This document shows positions 34,844 to 42,969 of a DNA stretch of 64,000 nt, one piece after another. Made by a program: the position numbers and the translations under genes. Origin of the DNA: CAJCJE01 sp035948315 (lineage in GTDB: Bacteria; Actinomycetota; Actinomycetes; Mycobacteriales; Pseudonocardiaceae); the NCBI GenBank assembly GCA_035948315.1, contig DASZJG010000099.1:62001-126000 (forward strand). The letters run 5' to 3'. The notes beneath the pieces are model-generated. The model ran no database searches and had not been told where the DNA came from. It saw only the letters and a list, made by a program, of their open reading frames with translations. How positions within the stretch are numbered: position 1 is the stretch's first letter; each line of letters opens with the position of its first letter.

Positions 34844-35701
34844 ATGGACCCTTCCGTGGCTCGTCGCTGCAACCGTGTTCTGGAACCACTGCACTCCGCG
34901 CTGTACTTCGCGCCTGAGCAGGACGAGTACCTGAGCGCGATCGGTCTACGCAAGGGCAGGATGCCCTACTTCGCCGGTCGTGCTGCACCGATGGGGGCGG
35001 TCGGTCCGAGCGTGGTCGCCGCGACCTTCTACAACTTCAACCCGCAGTTGATCGCCAAGTACATCCCGAGGGCGTGGACGCTGGCGAGTACGGCCGAGAT
35101 CATCGCGGCTCGGTTTGCCGCGGTTGACGCCATGTATCGCAGGATGTTGGGCACCGAGGTCGTCGAGTCCGCCGAATTGGCCGAACTGGCCGGTCTTGCC
35201 CGTGAAGCGACCGAGGGAGCCCGACCCGAAGGCCGGCCACTCTACGCGGGCCACGCCGACGTTGCCTGGCCGACGGAACCACATCTGGTGTTGTGGCACG
35301 CGATCACCTTGCTGCGGGAATATCGCGGTGACGGCCACATCGCCACGCTTGTCGAGGCCGAACTGGACGGATTGTCCGCGCTGATCACGCACACCATGAC
35401 CGGTATCGGATTCACTGTCCAGGCAGTGCAGCTGACCCGGGGTTGGAGTGACCAACAGTGGGCGGAGGGCGTTGCGGCGCTGCGCGCGAAGGGTCTCGTC
35501 GACGAGGCCGGGGGCTTGACCGAGCAGGGCACGACGCTGCGTCAGCGCATCGAGGCGGCCACCGATCGGCTTTCGCTGCCCGCGTGGGCGGGGCTCGGCG
35601 AGGACAAAGCCGACCGGCTCACCGATCTCGGTCGCAAGTTCCGCGCCGCGATCGTCGCGGCAGGCGCCTTCCCGGCCTCGACTTTCGCCAAGGCACAGTA
35701 A
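34844..35701 (+). CDS. SCO6745 family protein
   Basis: A 285-residue soluble protein starting at the ATG 34844 (MDPSVARRCN). It matches the actinobacterial SCO6745 family: LEPLHSALYFAPEQDEYLSA, GRMPYFAGRAAPMGAVGP, ATFYNFNPQLIAKYIPRAW, then a helical middle part. A winged-helix-like C-terminal half contains TRGWSDQQWAEGVAALRAKG and LTEQGTTLRQRIEAATDRLS. That half looks like a MarR-type fold, but no DNA target is known for the family. It stands alone between two terminators. Confidence 0.82.
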   Translation: MDPSVARRCNRVLEPLHSALYFAPEQDEYLSAIGLRKGRMPYFAGRAAPMGAVGPSVVAATFYNFNPQLIAKYIPRAWTLASTAEIIAARFAAVDAMYRRMLGTEVVESAELAELAGLAREATEGARPEGRPLYAGHADVAWPTEPHLVLWHAITLLREYRGDGHIATLVEAELDGLSALITHTMTGIGFTVQAVQLTRGWSDQQWAEGVAALRAKGLVDEAGGLTEQGTTLRQRIEAATDRLSLPAWAGLGEDKADRLTDLGRKFRAAIVAAGAFPASTFAKAQ

Positions 35702-35720
35702 CGACGGGCCAGCCGGCTCT

Positions 35721-35744
35721 GGCGGTTCGCCGCGGCGAACCGCC
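35721..35744 (+). terminator. Hairpin terminator
   Basis: GGCGGTTCGC (35721-35730), loop cgcg, GCGAACCGCC (35735-35744). It lies 20 bases after the SCO6745-family stop and just before the GH105 promoter. Confidence 0.65.
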
Positions 35745-35771
35745 GTTGGGAGCGGGAGATCTCGCTGAACA

Positions 35772-35814
35772 TTGACACTCCGCGAGTTGCGGTGTACCAA
35801 CTGTAAACGTTTAC
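35772..35814 (+). promoter_or_regulatory. Promoter with cre/LacI-type operator before the GH105 gene
   Basis: TTGACA (35772-35777), 17 bases, TACCAA (35795-35800) and then the perfect palindrome GTAAACGTTTAC (35803-35814), which would cover the transcription start. TGTAAACGTTTACT fits the cre/LacI-family operator pattern (TGWAARCGYTWWCA-like). A near-copy lies before the DUF1080 gene at 38571-38582. Confidence 0.7.
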
Positions 35815-35897
35815 TACTCGCCCTTGCGACGCAGGCGCACGCGCCGGGCGACTCGCTCAAGCCCGGACACATCCGTGCACGCAAGGAGACGTTGGCA

Positions 35898-36998
35898 ATG
35901 AGGTACAAGCTCATCGCGGCGGTGGTCGCGGTGGCCGCGACACTGGCACCTGCGAACGCGAACACCGCACCCCACGCCGCTGCCGGGACACCGGCCCCGG
36001 CGACCTGTCCCGACCTGGCACCGATCCGGCTGGCCGCCGACCACCGGATCGCCGCCAACAAGACCTTCGGCGACGCTACCTGGTTCAACGCCCTTTTCAT
36101 CAAGGGCGACATCGAGACCTACCGAATGACCGGTGACACCAAGTACCTGACCTACGCCACCGGCTGGGCCAACCACAACAAGTGGAAACTCCCCACCAAC
36201 GCACCCAATTACGACGGCCCGGAAGCCAGCCAGGAGTACATCGGGCTCTATCAGCTCGATCCGAGTCATCCGGCCCACGACATCGCCGACGCGCAGGCGT
36301 ACGTCACCAAGCAGACCGCCCGCGTCGAGGGTGGCAAGGTGACTGATCTGTCCTATGTGGACGCCGTTGAACTGGGCGCGCTGTCCGCGTTCGCGTACTT
36401 CGGCGTGACGGATCACAACCAGGCCGATCTTGACGCCATGGCCAAGATGTTCGCGTACCCGGAGAGCCACATCTACGATCGGGCGAATTCCCTCTGGTGG
36501 CGCGACTCCCGTTGGGTCGGTACCACCCAGCACTGGTCGAGGGGCAACGGCTGGATCGTGATCTCGTTGACCCAGACAGTCGCCGCCCTGCCCGTCGGTG
36601 ACCCCAACCGGGCCCACTACATCAGTATCCTGCAGACGATGTTCGCCAAGCTGGCCGCTGTCCAGCAACCCGGCGGCTACTGGACCGCGGATGTCGACCA
36701 CCCGGCAGCATTCCCCGCACCCGAGTCCAGCGGTACCTCGTTGTTCACCTATGGCCTCGCGAAGGGCATCCAGATGGGTTACCTCGACGCGAACACCTAC
36801 ACACCGGTGGTGCGCAAGGCGTGGGGTTGGCTGCGCGGGACGGCGCTGCGCGGCAACGGCGTGGTCGGATACGTGCAGGGTCCTTCGTCGCAGCCCTCGC
36901 AGCACCAGCCGATCAGCCCGACGGCCACGTCGAACTACGGTGTGGGCGCCTTCCTGATGGCCGGCGTGGAAGCGTCCCAGTTCACTCCCGGCTGCTGA
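35898..36998 (+). CDS. Secreted glycoside hydrolase family 105-like (unsaturated glycuronyl hydrolase fold)
   Basis: A 366-residue exported enzyme. The start ATG 35898 has AAGGAG 9 bases upstream; the longer open frame crosses the operator and is not used. The signal peptide is MRYKLIAAVVAVAATLAPAN. The (alpha/alpha)6-barrel marks of GH105/GH88 are GDATWFNALFIKGDIETYRM, LSYVDAVELGALSAF with the catalytic Asp at about 155, YDRANSLWWRDSRW, HWSRGNGWIVISLTQT and a final ATSNYGVGAFLMAG. These enzymes remove unsaturated galacturonyl or glucuronyl residues from pectin-derived oligosaccharides. The gene is under a LacI-type operator and converges with the GH27 gene. Confidence 0.85.
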   Translation: MRYKLIAAVVAVAATLAPANANTAPHAAAGTPAPATCPDLAPIRLAADHRIAANKTFGDATWFNALFIKGDIETYRMTGDTKYLTYATGWANHNKWKLPTNAPNYDGPEASQEYIGLYQLDPSHPAHDIADAQAYVTKQTARVEGGKVTDLSYVDAVELGALSAFAYFGVTDHNQADLDAMAKMFAYPESHIYDRANSLWWRDSRWVGTTQHWSRGNGWIVISLTQTVAALPVGDPNRAHYISILQTMFAKLAAVQQPGGYWTADVDHPAAFPAPESSGTSLFTYGLAKGIQMGYLDANTYTPVVRKAWGWLRGTALRGNGVVGYVQGPSSQPSQHQPISPTATSNYGVGAFLMAGVEASQFTPGC

Positions 36999-37020
36999 GC
37001 CACGTTCGATCCGTCAGTGT

Positions 37021-37056
37021 CGCGGTGGCCGGCCGACCTGGTAGCCGGCCACCGCG
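37021..37056. terminator. Bidirectional hairpin terminator
   Basis: CGCGGTGGCCGGC (37021-37033) and GCCGGCCACCGCG (37044-37056), a perfect 13-bp stem with a 10-base loop, between the convergent GH105 and GH27 genes. Confidence 0.75.
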
Positions 37057-37085
37057 TTCGGGCCGAGCGCTATGACGCCGCGGCC

Positions 37086-38318
37086 TCAGCCGTGTACCCG
37101 GATCAGTACGGTGCCGTGCGCCGGCACGCTCGCGCTGATCGGCCCGTTGGTCGCGGTCACCTTCTTCGACCAGAGGTCGGTCAGCTGATAGCTGCTCGCC
37201 GGCGCGATTCCTACCGTTGACGTGGTGGTGCTGACCGTCGCGGTGGACCCGCTCTCGTTGAACAGGGCGACCGCCACGTCACCGTTGGCCAGCGGCTTGG
37301 CCAGTACGCGCAGCCCGTTCTTGGCGCTGATCTGCCTGCCCTGCTTGCCAAGGCTGTCCTGGTCCACGGCGATCACGTCCTGGTTGCCCAGAATCGCCAG
37401 CGTCGCGCTGCTCGCGCCGACCAGCTTGGTACCGATGAGCAGCGGGGCGGCCATCTCCGCCCACATGCTGAACTGGGTGTGCGCCTCAGTGTCGGTGAGC
37501 CCGCTGTTGCCGATCTCCAGCATGTCCGGGTCGTTCCACGCACCCGGCCCGGCGTACGCCGCCAGCGGGATGTTCTTGTCGATGATCGAGTCCAGCCGAG
37601 CCCAGTTCGGATGCACGTCGCTGGTGGTACGCCACAGGTTGCCGACCGACGGCGACCAGTCCTCGGTGTTGATCCCGTTGTCGCCCTTCTGGCAGATGCT
37701 GAACACGATCGCCTGGCCGGTCGCCTTCTGCGCGGCCGCGAGGCCGTCCCGCATGGCGGTGTACCGCTTGATGGTCGCGGTCCTGGTGTCCTGTCCGGAT
37801 GCCTGCTTGCAGTTGTCGTCTTTCAGGTAGTCAACGCCCCACTTGGCGAACTGCAACGCGTCCTGGGCCTCGTGCCCGTACGAGCCGGGGAATCCGTGGC
37901 TGCTGCACGTCATCGTGCCCGAGTCGTTGTACAGACCCAGCTTCAGGCCGAGGCCGTGCACATAGGCCGCGGCACCGGCGATACCGTCCGGGAATTTACT
38001 TGGGTTGGGCACCAGGTTGCCCGCCGAGTCGCGGGTCGGCTGGGCCCAACAGTCGTCGATGTTGACGTAGGTATAGCCGTCTTGTTGCAGGGTCCGGCCG
38101 TTGACCTGGTCGGTGTGGATGAACTCGGCGGTCTGTTTGATGAACGACTCGGTGACCCCGCACCCCACGGCATTCCAGTCGTTGAATCCCATCGGCGGGG
38201 TCAGCGCCAACCCGTTGTCCAGGGCGGCCGCGGGCGGCGCCGTGATCACGGCGGCCGTTGCGGCCAGCGTGAGTGTGACGACGGTCAGCGTGGCCGCGAC
38301 GATCCGCGAGCGAAACAT
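37086..38318 (-). CDS. Secreted alpha-galactosidase, GH27
   Basis: A 410-residue exported enzyme starting at the ATG 38318 behind GAGGAG. After the signal (cleaved near AAA/LDNG), the GH27 pattern is complete: ALTPPMGFNDWNAVGCGVTE, YTYVNIDDCWAQPTRD, LKLGLYNDSGTMTC, VDYLKDDNC with nucleophile Asp168, and NLWRTTSDVHPNW with acid/base Asp234. AWNDPDMLEIGN follows, and a C-terminal beta-sandwich ends the protein. Unlike many actinomycete homologues there is no ricin or CBM module. It hydrolyses terminal alpha-galactose from galactomannan or raffinose-type sugars. A TTGACA element lies on the minus strand at 38446-38441. Confidence 0.93.
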   Translation of the reverse strand: MFRSRIVAATLTVVTLTLAATAAVITAPPAAALDNGLALTPPMGFNDWNAVGCGVTESFIKQTAEFIHTDQVNGRTLQQDGYTYVNIDDCWAQPTRDSAGNLVPNPSKFPDGIAGAAAYVHGLGLKLGLYNDSGTMTCSSHGFPGSYGHEAQDALQFAKWGVDYLKDDNCKQASGQDTRTATIKRYTAMRDGLAAAQKATGQAIVFSICQKGDNGINTEDWSPSVGNLWRTTSDVHPNWARLDSIIDKNIPLAAYAGPGAWNDPDMLEIGNSGLTDTEAHTQFSMWAEMAAPLLIGTKLVGASSATLAILGNQDVIAVDQDSLGKQGRQISAKNGLRVLAKPLANGDVAVALFNESGSTATVSTTTSTVGIAPASSYQLTDLWSKKVTATNGPISASVPAHGTVLIRVHG

Positions 38319-38525
38319 GGCTACTCCTCGGTCGTGGCTCTGATCGGAAAACACTGTTGCATGCCGGACAGACCCAGGCAACGAATCATCGGAGCAATGC
38401 GGCTTTATTTACGCCTGAATTCGCCAGCGGCTGGGCTCGATGTCAATTAGGCCAGGCGGTAGCCTCACGCCTGACATGACCGTAAGTCGACATACATAGG
38501 ATGTCAACCGGTGAAAACTGGACGA

Positions 38526-38582
38526 TTGACCGGTCTGTTGGTCTGCTTCTAGTCTGGGGCACGACCGGATGTAAACGTTTTC
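38526..38582 (+). promoter_or_regulatory. Promoter with cre/LacI-type operator before the DUF1080 gene
   Basis: TTGACC (38526-38531), 18 bases, TAGTCT (38550-38555), then GTAAACGTTTTC (38571-38582), which differs by one base from the GH105 operator palindrome GTAAACGTTTAC. The extended 14-mers match at 12 positions. Confidence 0.6.
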
Positions 38583-38602
38583 ATGGAGCGGGGATCACAC
38601 CG

Positions 38603-39331
38603 ATGCTTCACCGTTCATGTCGTTCACGCTGGCAGCTCGCGGCAGTGGTGGCCGTGTTCCTCGCGGCCATCGCCAGCCCAACCGCGGCCGCGACGGCCAA
38701 GGCCACCCCCAATCCGTACGGCGACCCCAATCTGGTGTCCATGTTCGATGGCACCGACCTCAACGGCTGGACACCGTCCGCGGCCGGTGGCTGGACGGCC
38801 ACCGGCGGCACCATCCACGGCACCGGCACTGCCGGTCGCGGCTGGATCTACTACAACACCAAGCAGGTCGGCACGTTCCGCTGGATCTTCAACGTCCGCC
38901 AGGTCATCGGCAACCACGCGCCGACGGTGCTGATCTGGGGCACGGTGGCGCCCATCCGCGACGCGCTGTCGGCGATCCAGTTCCAGCCACCCAACGGCGG
39001 CCACTGGGACTACCGGCCGGGCCACAACAACGGCGGCGGAAAGGAATTCAAGTCCTTCACGCATCCCAAGTGGAACGTGAAGCAATGGGCGCACTGCGAG
39101 ATCGTTGCCTCCCAGGTCATCGGAGTGGCCAGGATGGCCTGCTGCCCGCTCCCCACCGGCGCCGCGACCTGCAAGGCCACCGAGGTTCTCGACTTCACCG
39201 ACCCGACGGCCGGTCGAGTCGGCCCGCTGGCCATCCAGGTGCACAACGGTGGAATCCAGGACGAGTACCGGAGCCTGTACCTGGAATCCCCGGTGGTGAC
39301 CAAGCCGGGCCAGTTCATTACCACCGGCTAG
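38603..39331 (+). CDS. Secreted DUF1080 (3-keto-disaccharide hydrolase-like) protein
   Basis: A 242-residue exported protein. I chose the ATG 38603 because upstream codons lie across the promoter and operator. The signal is MLHRSCRSRWQLAAVVAVFL with cleavage at AAA/TA. The DUF1080 concanavalin-like fold shows SMFDGTDLNGWTPSAAGGWT, GWIYYNTKQVGTFRWIFNVR and QDEYRSLYLESPVV. DUF1080 domains hydrolyse 3-keto-disaccharides or bind glycans. A pair of adjacent cysteines (MACC) and a later Cys (ATCKA) are present. The shared operator suggests co-regulation with GH105. It lies just upstream of an SDR remnant. Confidence 0.82.
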   Translation: MLHRSCRSRWQLAAVVAVFLAAIASPTAAATAKATPNPYGDPNLVSMFDGTDLNGWTPSAAGGWTATGGTIHGTGTAGRGWIYYNTKQVGTFRWIFNVRQVIGNHAPTVLIWGTVAPIRDALSAIQFQPPNGGHWDYRPGHNNGGGKEFKSFTHPKWNVKQWAHCEIVASQVIGVARMACCPLPTGAATCKATEVLDFTDPTAGRVGPLAIQVHNGGIQDEYRSLYLESPVVTKPGQFITTG

Positions 39332-39349
39332 GACGGCGATGCGGCACGG

Positions 39350-39767
39350 CGGATGTTACCGGCGATATGTGGGATACCGCGGCTGCCGAGTTGCGGCCCC
39401 AGGGTCCGCCTCGGTGATCCTGCTCTCCTCCAGCGCCGCGCTGCGCGCCACTCCCGGCCTTGGCGTCTACGCCGCAACCAAGGCCGCCATCCGCAGCCTG
39501 GCCCGCACCTGGGCCGCGGAACTGATCGGCAGGGGCATCAGGGTCAACGCCCTCACCCCCGGTCCGGTCGCCACTCCCGGCGCCGACGAACTGCGTGCCA
39601 CGCTCCCGCAGGAGGACGGGGCCGGCGAAGCTCCGGCGCCGACACCGCTGGGCCGCATCGGTCGCCCCGACGAGGTCGCGGCGACCGCGCTCTACCTCGC
39701 CGGGGACCAGAGTTCGTTCACCACCGGCGCGGAACTGCTCGTCGACGGCGGCACTACTCAGCTCTAG
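39350..39767 (+). pseudogene. Truncated, frameshifted SDR remnant
   Basis: The C-terminal half of a short-chain dehydrogenase is clear: SASVILLSSSAAL (catalytic Ser strand), YAATKAAIRSLARTWAAEL (YxxxK), IRVNALTPGPVATPG, LGRIGRPDEVAATALYLAGD and the usual end GAELLVDGGT. The Rossmann GxxxGxG half is missing. A short upstream piece in another frame (ADVTGDMWDT then AAAELRPQG, about 39350-39404) looks like the preceding SDR segment joined with a large internal deletion and a one-base shift near 39404. The gene is dead as a dehydrogenase. Its stop overlaps the convergent COG4705 gene by 4 bases. Confidence 0.75.
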
Positions 39768-40543
39768 ACCGCTGGGCGTCCCGTCCGCGTTGATCTGGTC
39801 GCGATGTAGCCGACGAGAACGACGATCAGGATCGTCAGCACGAGAGTGATCGGCCCGGTGCCCCAGCCAAGGCCGGCGGGGTGAGGTGCGGCGAACCAGT
39901 CGGCGAAGGACGCGCCGAGTGGCCTGGTCACGATGTAGGCGAACCAGAACGCGGCGATCGCATTGAATTTGAATCCTTTGTGGGCGATCAGCGGTACGAG
40001 GATGACCGCACCGAAGACGATGGCCGAGGTGAGGTAGCCCAGGTGCATCGTCTTGGCGGTCAGGTCACCGGCCGCGGTGCCGAGTGCGAATGTCGCCAAT
40101 ACCGTCGCCCAGTAGAAGGACTCGCGGCGACGGGTGTGGATGCTGTGGATGGACAGGGTTTTCTCGCTGCGGTGCCAGCCGACGAAGATCGCTGCCAGCA
40201 CGACAAGGAAGAACGCGGTCGACGCGAGGTAGGGAACGCCAAGTCCCACATGGGCGACGTCGGCGGCCATGGTGCCGAAGACGCTGACCATGACCACGGC
40301 GAACCAGTAGATCCACGGCAGGTAGCGTCGAGCCCTGAACTGCAACACAAGCGCCGTGCCCAGTCCGACGGTCCCGATGGCCAGCGCGATCGGCGGGGCC
40401 ATGTGTTGAAAGAGGAAGTCGGACGCGGTCTCGCCCATGCCGGTGGTCAACACCTTGGTCACCCAGAACGTGGGTGTCGGATCCGGCACCTTCGTCGCCG
40501 TCGGCCGGGCAACGCGCTTTTGTTGTGCCGCTACTGCGTCCAC
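39764..40543 (-). CDS. COG4705-type integral membrane protein
   Basis: A 259-residue membrane protein with about seven TM helices, starting at a GTG behind AGGAGG 8 bases upstream. It has two related motifs, KVLTTGMGETASDF and TFALGTAAGDLTAKTMHLGY, and near the end TRPLGASFADWFAAP. These are typical of the COG4705 family (function unknown, possibly transport or sensory). The start lies 3 bases after the DUF4387 stop, so it is the last gene of the GntR-AtuA-DUF4387 operon. That partnership is not one I recognise as usual. Confidence 0.8.
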   Translation of the reverse strand: MDAVAAQQKRVARPTATKVPDPTPTFWVTKVLTTGMGETASDFLFQHMAPPIALAIGTVGLGTALVLQFRARRYLPWIYWFAVVMVSVFGTMAADVAHVGLGVPYLASTAFFLVVLAAIFVGWHRSEKTLSIHSIHTRRRESFYWATVLATFALGTAAGDLTAKTMHLGYLTSAIVFGAVILVPLIAHKGFKFNAIAAFWFAYIVTRPLGASFADWFAAPHPAGLGWGTGPITLVLTILIVVLVGYIATRSTRTGRPAV

Positions 40544-40546
40544 CGT

Positions 40547-40870
40547 TCACGCCTCCTGCTTCGCCGGGACAGGGAGGGCGGCCAGCGGCACGAACTGCTG
40601 GCCGGAGTGCATGTCCCGCTCGCCGAAGCCGCCCTGGACCGACGGTCGCGGAAAGGATGCCTTGATCACCCGGATGTTCGGCAGGTGGTAGAGCCGGACA
40701 CGGTCCGGCTCGACGCGGTAGATGTCGGCGATCGCCTTCGTGGTCAACACGTCGATCGCCTGGTCGTAATCGAAGTCGTCGGCGAAGAAGACATCAAGGG
40801 TCAGCCAGAACGGCCCCGCGTTCTTGGAACGCACCTGTTGGGCCAGATCGCCGAGAGTGCGGTCAGCCAT
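40547..40870 (-). CDS. DUF4387 protein (AtuA partner)
   Basis: A 107-residue protein starting at the ATG 40870, whose start overlaps the AtuA stop by 8 bases. DUF4387 marks are RSKNAGPFWLTLDVFFADDF, DIYRVEPDRVRLYHLPNIRV, IKASFPRPSVQGGFGERDMH and SGQQFVPL. DUF4387 is regularly encoded beside or fused to AtuA (DUF1446) proteins and probably forms a complex with them. The reaction is not established. Confidence 0.85.
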   Translation of the reverse strand: MADRTLGDLAQQVRSKNAGPFWLTLDVFFADDFDYDQAIDVLTTKAIADIYRVEPDRVRLYHLPNIRVIKASFPRPSVQGGFGERDMHSGQQFVPLAALPVPAKQEA

Positions 40871-42221
40871 GATTGACCTCGCTGTGTTCGGTGCGGAACA
40901 GTTCATCGGGCTTGTCGACGTCGACGGTGTGGTTGAGCACGAACTCGTACACCGCGCCGCGCGGCGTTTCAGCGGGCGACGTGGCGAAGGCGAAGCTGGG
41001 CAGGTGGTCCATGCCCGGCAGCGGCAGGTGCAGCAGCACCGGGTTGGCGATCTTCGCGATGCTGTTCGCGAGCGCCTGCGTCGCGGCGCGGATCGTCAGC
41101 AGAACGCCGACCTCGCGGGGCGGCGTCCGGTCCGTTTCGAGGTCGCCGAGAATCGCGTTGTCGCCATAGCAGCGCACGTCGAACTCGTAGTCGGACCGGT
41201 CGAGGTCGAGCACCGTGTGCACCCGGTCGGCGATGACCTTGGCGAGGGTCGCGGTCCAGGTGGACAGTTCGCGCAGGATCTCCTGGTCCCGGATGCCGAC
41301 GAGTGAGACGGTCTCGTAGCCGGCCTTGGCGCTGCCTTCGAGCTTGATCGTGTACTGCTCGGCCGGCTCGAACCGGGAGCCCTCGACCCGGACCCGCCGA
41401 TCGTCGAGGGCGCGATAACTGGCCTGGGACGTGTCGAGGGTGCCGGCGGGCTCACGCATCCGGAACGGGTCGACGTTCTCGTAGATCATGTGTGCCGCCA
41501 CCGATGTCGGTGTGGCGGCGGAGGCCGGGTCCAGCGACTCGATCGTGAAGCCGCTGTCGTCGATCTCCACCAGAACGCCGGCCAGCGGATTGGTGGTGCA
41601 TTGGCCACCGCACTCGGTGGTCTTCGCGGCATGCCAGGCCGGGCCGGCCGGCAGGTCGTGCAGCATCGCCAGCGCGGCAACGGGCGCGGTGTCGGTCGCG
41701 CGGCCGGTCAGCACGACCTGCGCGCCCGCTCGCAGCGCGGCCGCGATCGGTTCGCTGCCGAGCACGCCGACGACGTGCTCGCACGAGGAAAGAGTGTCGG
41801 CGTGCAGCGGCCCGAGTGGGGGGAGTGGGGTGATGCGGCCCGATTCCAGAACGGGTAGCAGGTCCTCGACTTGTTGCTCGCTGTAGATCTTGGCCAGGCG
41901 GAAGGACAAACCCCGCTCCCGCGCGATCGAGGTCGCCATGTCGGCGACCCAGTCGACCCCGCGATCGGTGCCCGACGTGCCGCAGGAGCTGACGATCAGC
42001 TGGATACCGGCAGCGCACGCGGCATTGAGCAGCACCGCCAGATCACGTCGGACGGCGGCCTCGCTGGTCTTGGCGGTCGCGGTGCCGAGGTAGTACGGGC
42101 CGGAATCGGTGGAACCGCCGTCGACGACGATGGCGTGCGCGCCCAGTTCGACGCCCCTGACGATGGTCTCGACGGGAAAACCGCCGCCGAGCATGCCGGT
42201 CGGGATGATGACGCGGATCAT
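40863..42221 (-). CDS. AtuA-like (DUF1446) protein
   Basis: A 452-residue protein starting at the ATG 42221, overlapping the GntR stop (ATGA). Family marks are GGFPVETIVRGVELGAHAIV, VDGGSTDSGPYYLG, VSSCGTSGTDRGVDWV, VVLTGRATDTAPVAALAM, TNPLAGVLVEIDDSGF and VRCYGDNAILGDLE. AtuA is named from acyclic terpene utilisation in Pseudomonas, yet most homologues lie in other acid-degradation operons and the chemistry is unknown. Here it sits with DUF4387, a COG4705 membrane protein, a GntR regulator and a divergent MFS carrier. Uptake and breakdown of a carboxylic acid is likely. Confidence 0.87.
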   Translation of the reverse strand: MIRVIIPTGMLGGGFPVETIVRGVELGAHAIVVDGGSTDSGPYYLGTATAKTSEAAVRRDLAVLLNAACAAGIQLIVSSCGTSGTDRGVDWVADMATSIARERGLSFRLAKIYSEQQVEDLLPVLESGRITPLPPLGPLHADTLSSCEHVVGVLGSEPIAAALRAGAQVVLTGRATDTAPVAALAMLHDLPAGPAWHAAKTTECGGQCTTNPLAGVLVEIDDSGFTIESLDPASAATPTSVAAHMIYENVDPFRMREPAGTLDTSQASYRALDDRRVRVEGSRFEPAEQYTIKLEGSAKAGYETVSLVGIRDQEILRELSTWTATLAKVIADRVHTVLDLDRSDYEFDVRCYGDNAILGDLETDRTPPREVGVLLTIRAATQALANSIAKIANPVLLHLPLPGMDHLPSFAFATSPAETPRGAVYEFVLNHTVDVDKPDELFRTEHSEVNHG

Positions 42222-42889
42222 GCCTGCTCCAGGAAGTAGTCGATGGCGGTGTTCAACTGGCGCCGGACCAGGGACTCGACCCGATCGGCGTCCCGGGCGC
42301 GCAGCGCGGTCAGGATCTCCCGGTGGGCACGGATCCTGCTCAGACCGATCTCGGGCGCCGCGTGCATCGCCCGCACCGCACGGATCCGCAGTGACCACCC
42401 GAAGATCGACACGGTGTCGATCAGTCCGGTGATCACGTCGTTGCCGGTCGCGTCCAGCAGGAGTGCGTCGAACCGTCGCGCCAGCGCCAACTGCTCCTCG
42501 GGATCACCGGCCTCTGGGTCCCGCTCCAATTCCTCGACCAGCTGGCCCATCGCGTCGAGCGTTTCGGCACTGATCTTCGGCGTCGCGATCCGGGCGGCTG
42601 CCGCGCGCACGACGGCCTCGGTGTACATCAGCTCCCGCAGGGACTGTTCCGACTGCGCGGCGACCCTGAGCTGGCGAGCCGTGACCCGTTCCACCAGCCG
42701 TTCTTGTTCCAGGCGGCGCAGGGCCTCCCGGATCGGTGTCGCGCTGACGCCGAGCCGTACGGCGAGGGCTCGTTCGGTCACCCGCTCGCCCGGCGACAGC
42801 GCGCCGGTCGCGATCTGTTCGCGCAGTGCCCGGTAGGCCCGTTCGGCCAGCGAGTCGACCCTTTCCAGGGCGGTCGTCTCCGGTTCCAT
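42218..42889 (-). CDS. GntR family regulator, FCD type
   Basis: A 223-residue FadR-subfamily regulator. The winged helix-turn-helix is AYRALREQIATGALSPGERV, TERALAVRLGVSATPIREAL, RRLEQERLVER. The FCD effector domain follows with R(F)DALLLDATGN and SRIRAHREILTALRARDADR, whose Asp/His residues typically bind a metal and a carboxylate ligand. It is the first gene of the leftward AtuA operon and divergent from an MFS gene. The palindrome at 42919-42945 is the obvious operator for both. The ligand is probably the transported acid. Confidence 0.92.
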   Translation of the reverse strand: MEPETTALERVDSLAERAYRALREQIATGALSPGERVTERALAVRLGVSATPIREALRRLEQERLVERVTARQLRVAAQSEQSLRELMYTEAVVRAAAARIATPKISAETLDAMGQLVEELERDPEAGDPEEQLALARRFDALLLDATGNDVITGLIDTVSIFGWSLRIRAVRAMHAAPEIGLSRIRAHREILTALRARDADRVESLVRRQLNTAIDYFLEQA

Positions 42890-42918
42890 GTCACACCCTC
42901 CTCATTTTCTCCAACTCA

Positions 42919-42945
42919 CTATAGCATGTATGCTGCATGCTATAG
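42919..42945. promoter_or_regulatory. GntR operator palindrome in the divergent AtuA/MFS promoter
   Basis: CTATAGCATG (42919-42928), 7-base spacer, CATGCTATAG (42936-42945): perfect 10-bp arms. The A/T-rich arms stand out in this genome. A smaller palindrome GCATGTATGC (42924-42933) is nested in it. It sits 29 bases from the GntR start and 24 bases from the MFS start, so one bound dimer could control both. Confidence 0.8.
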
Positions 42946-42969
42946 CAACGGTCGGGAACAGGAGACGCT

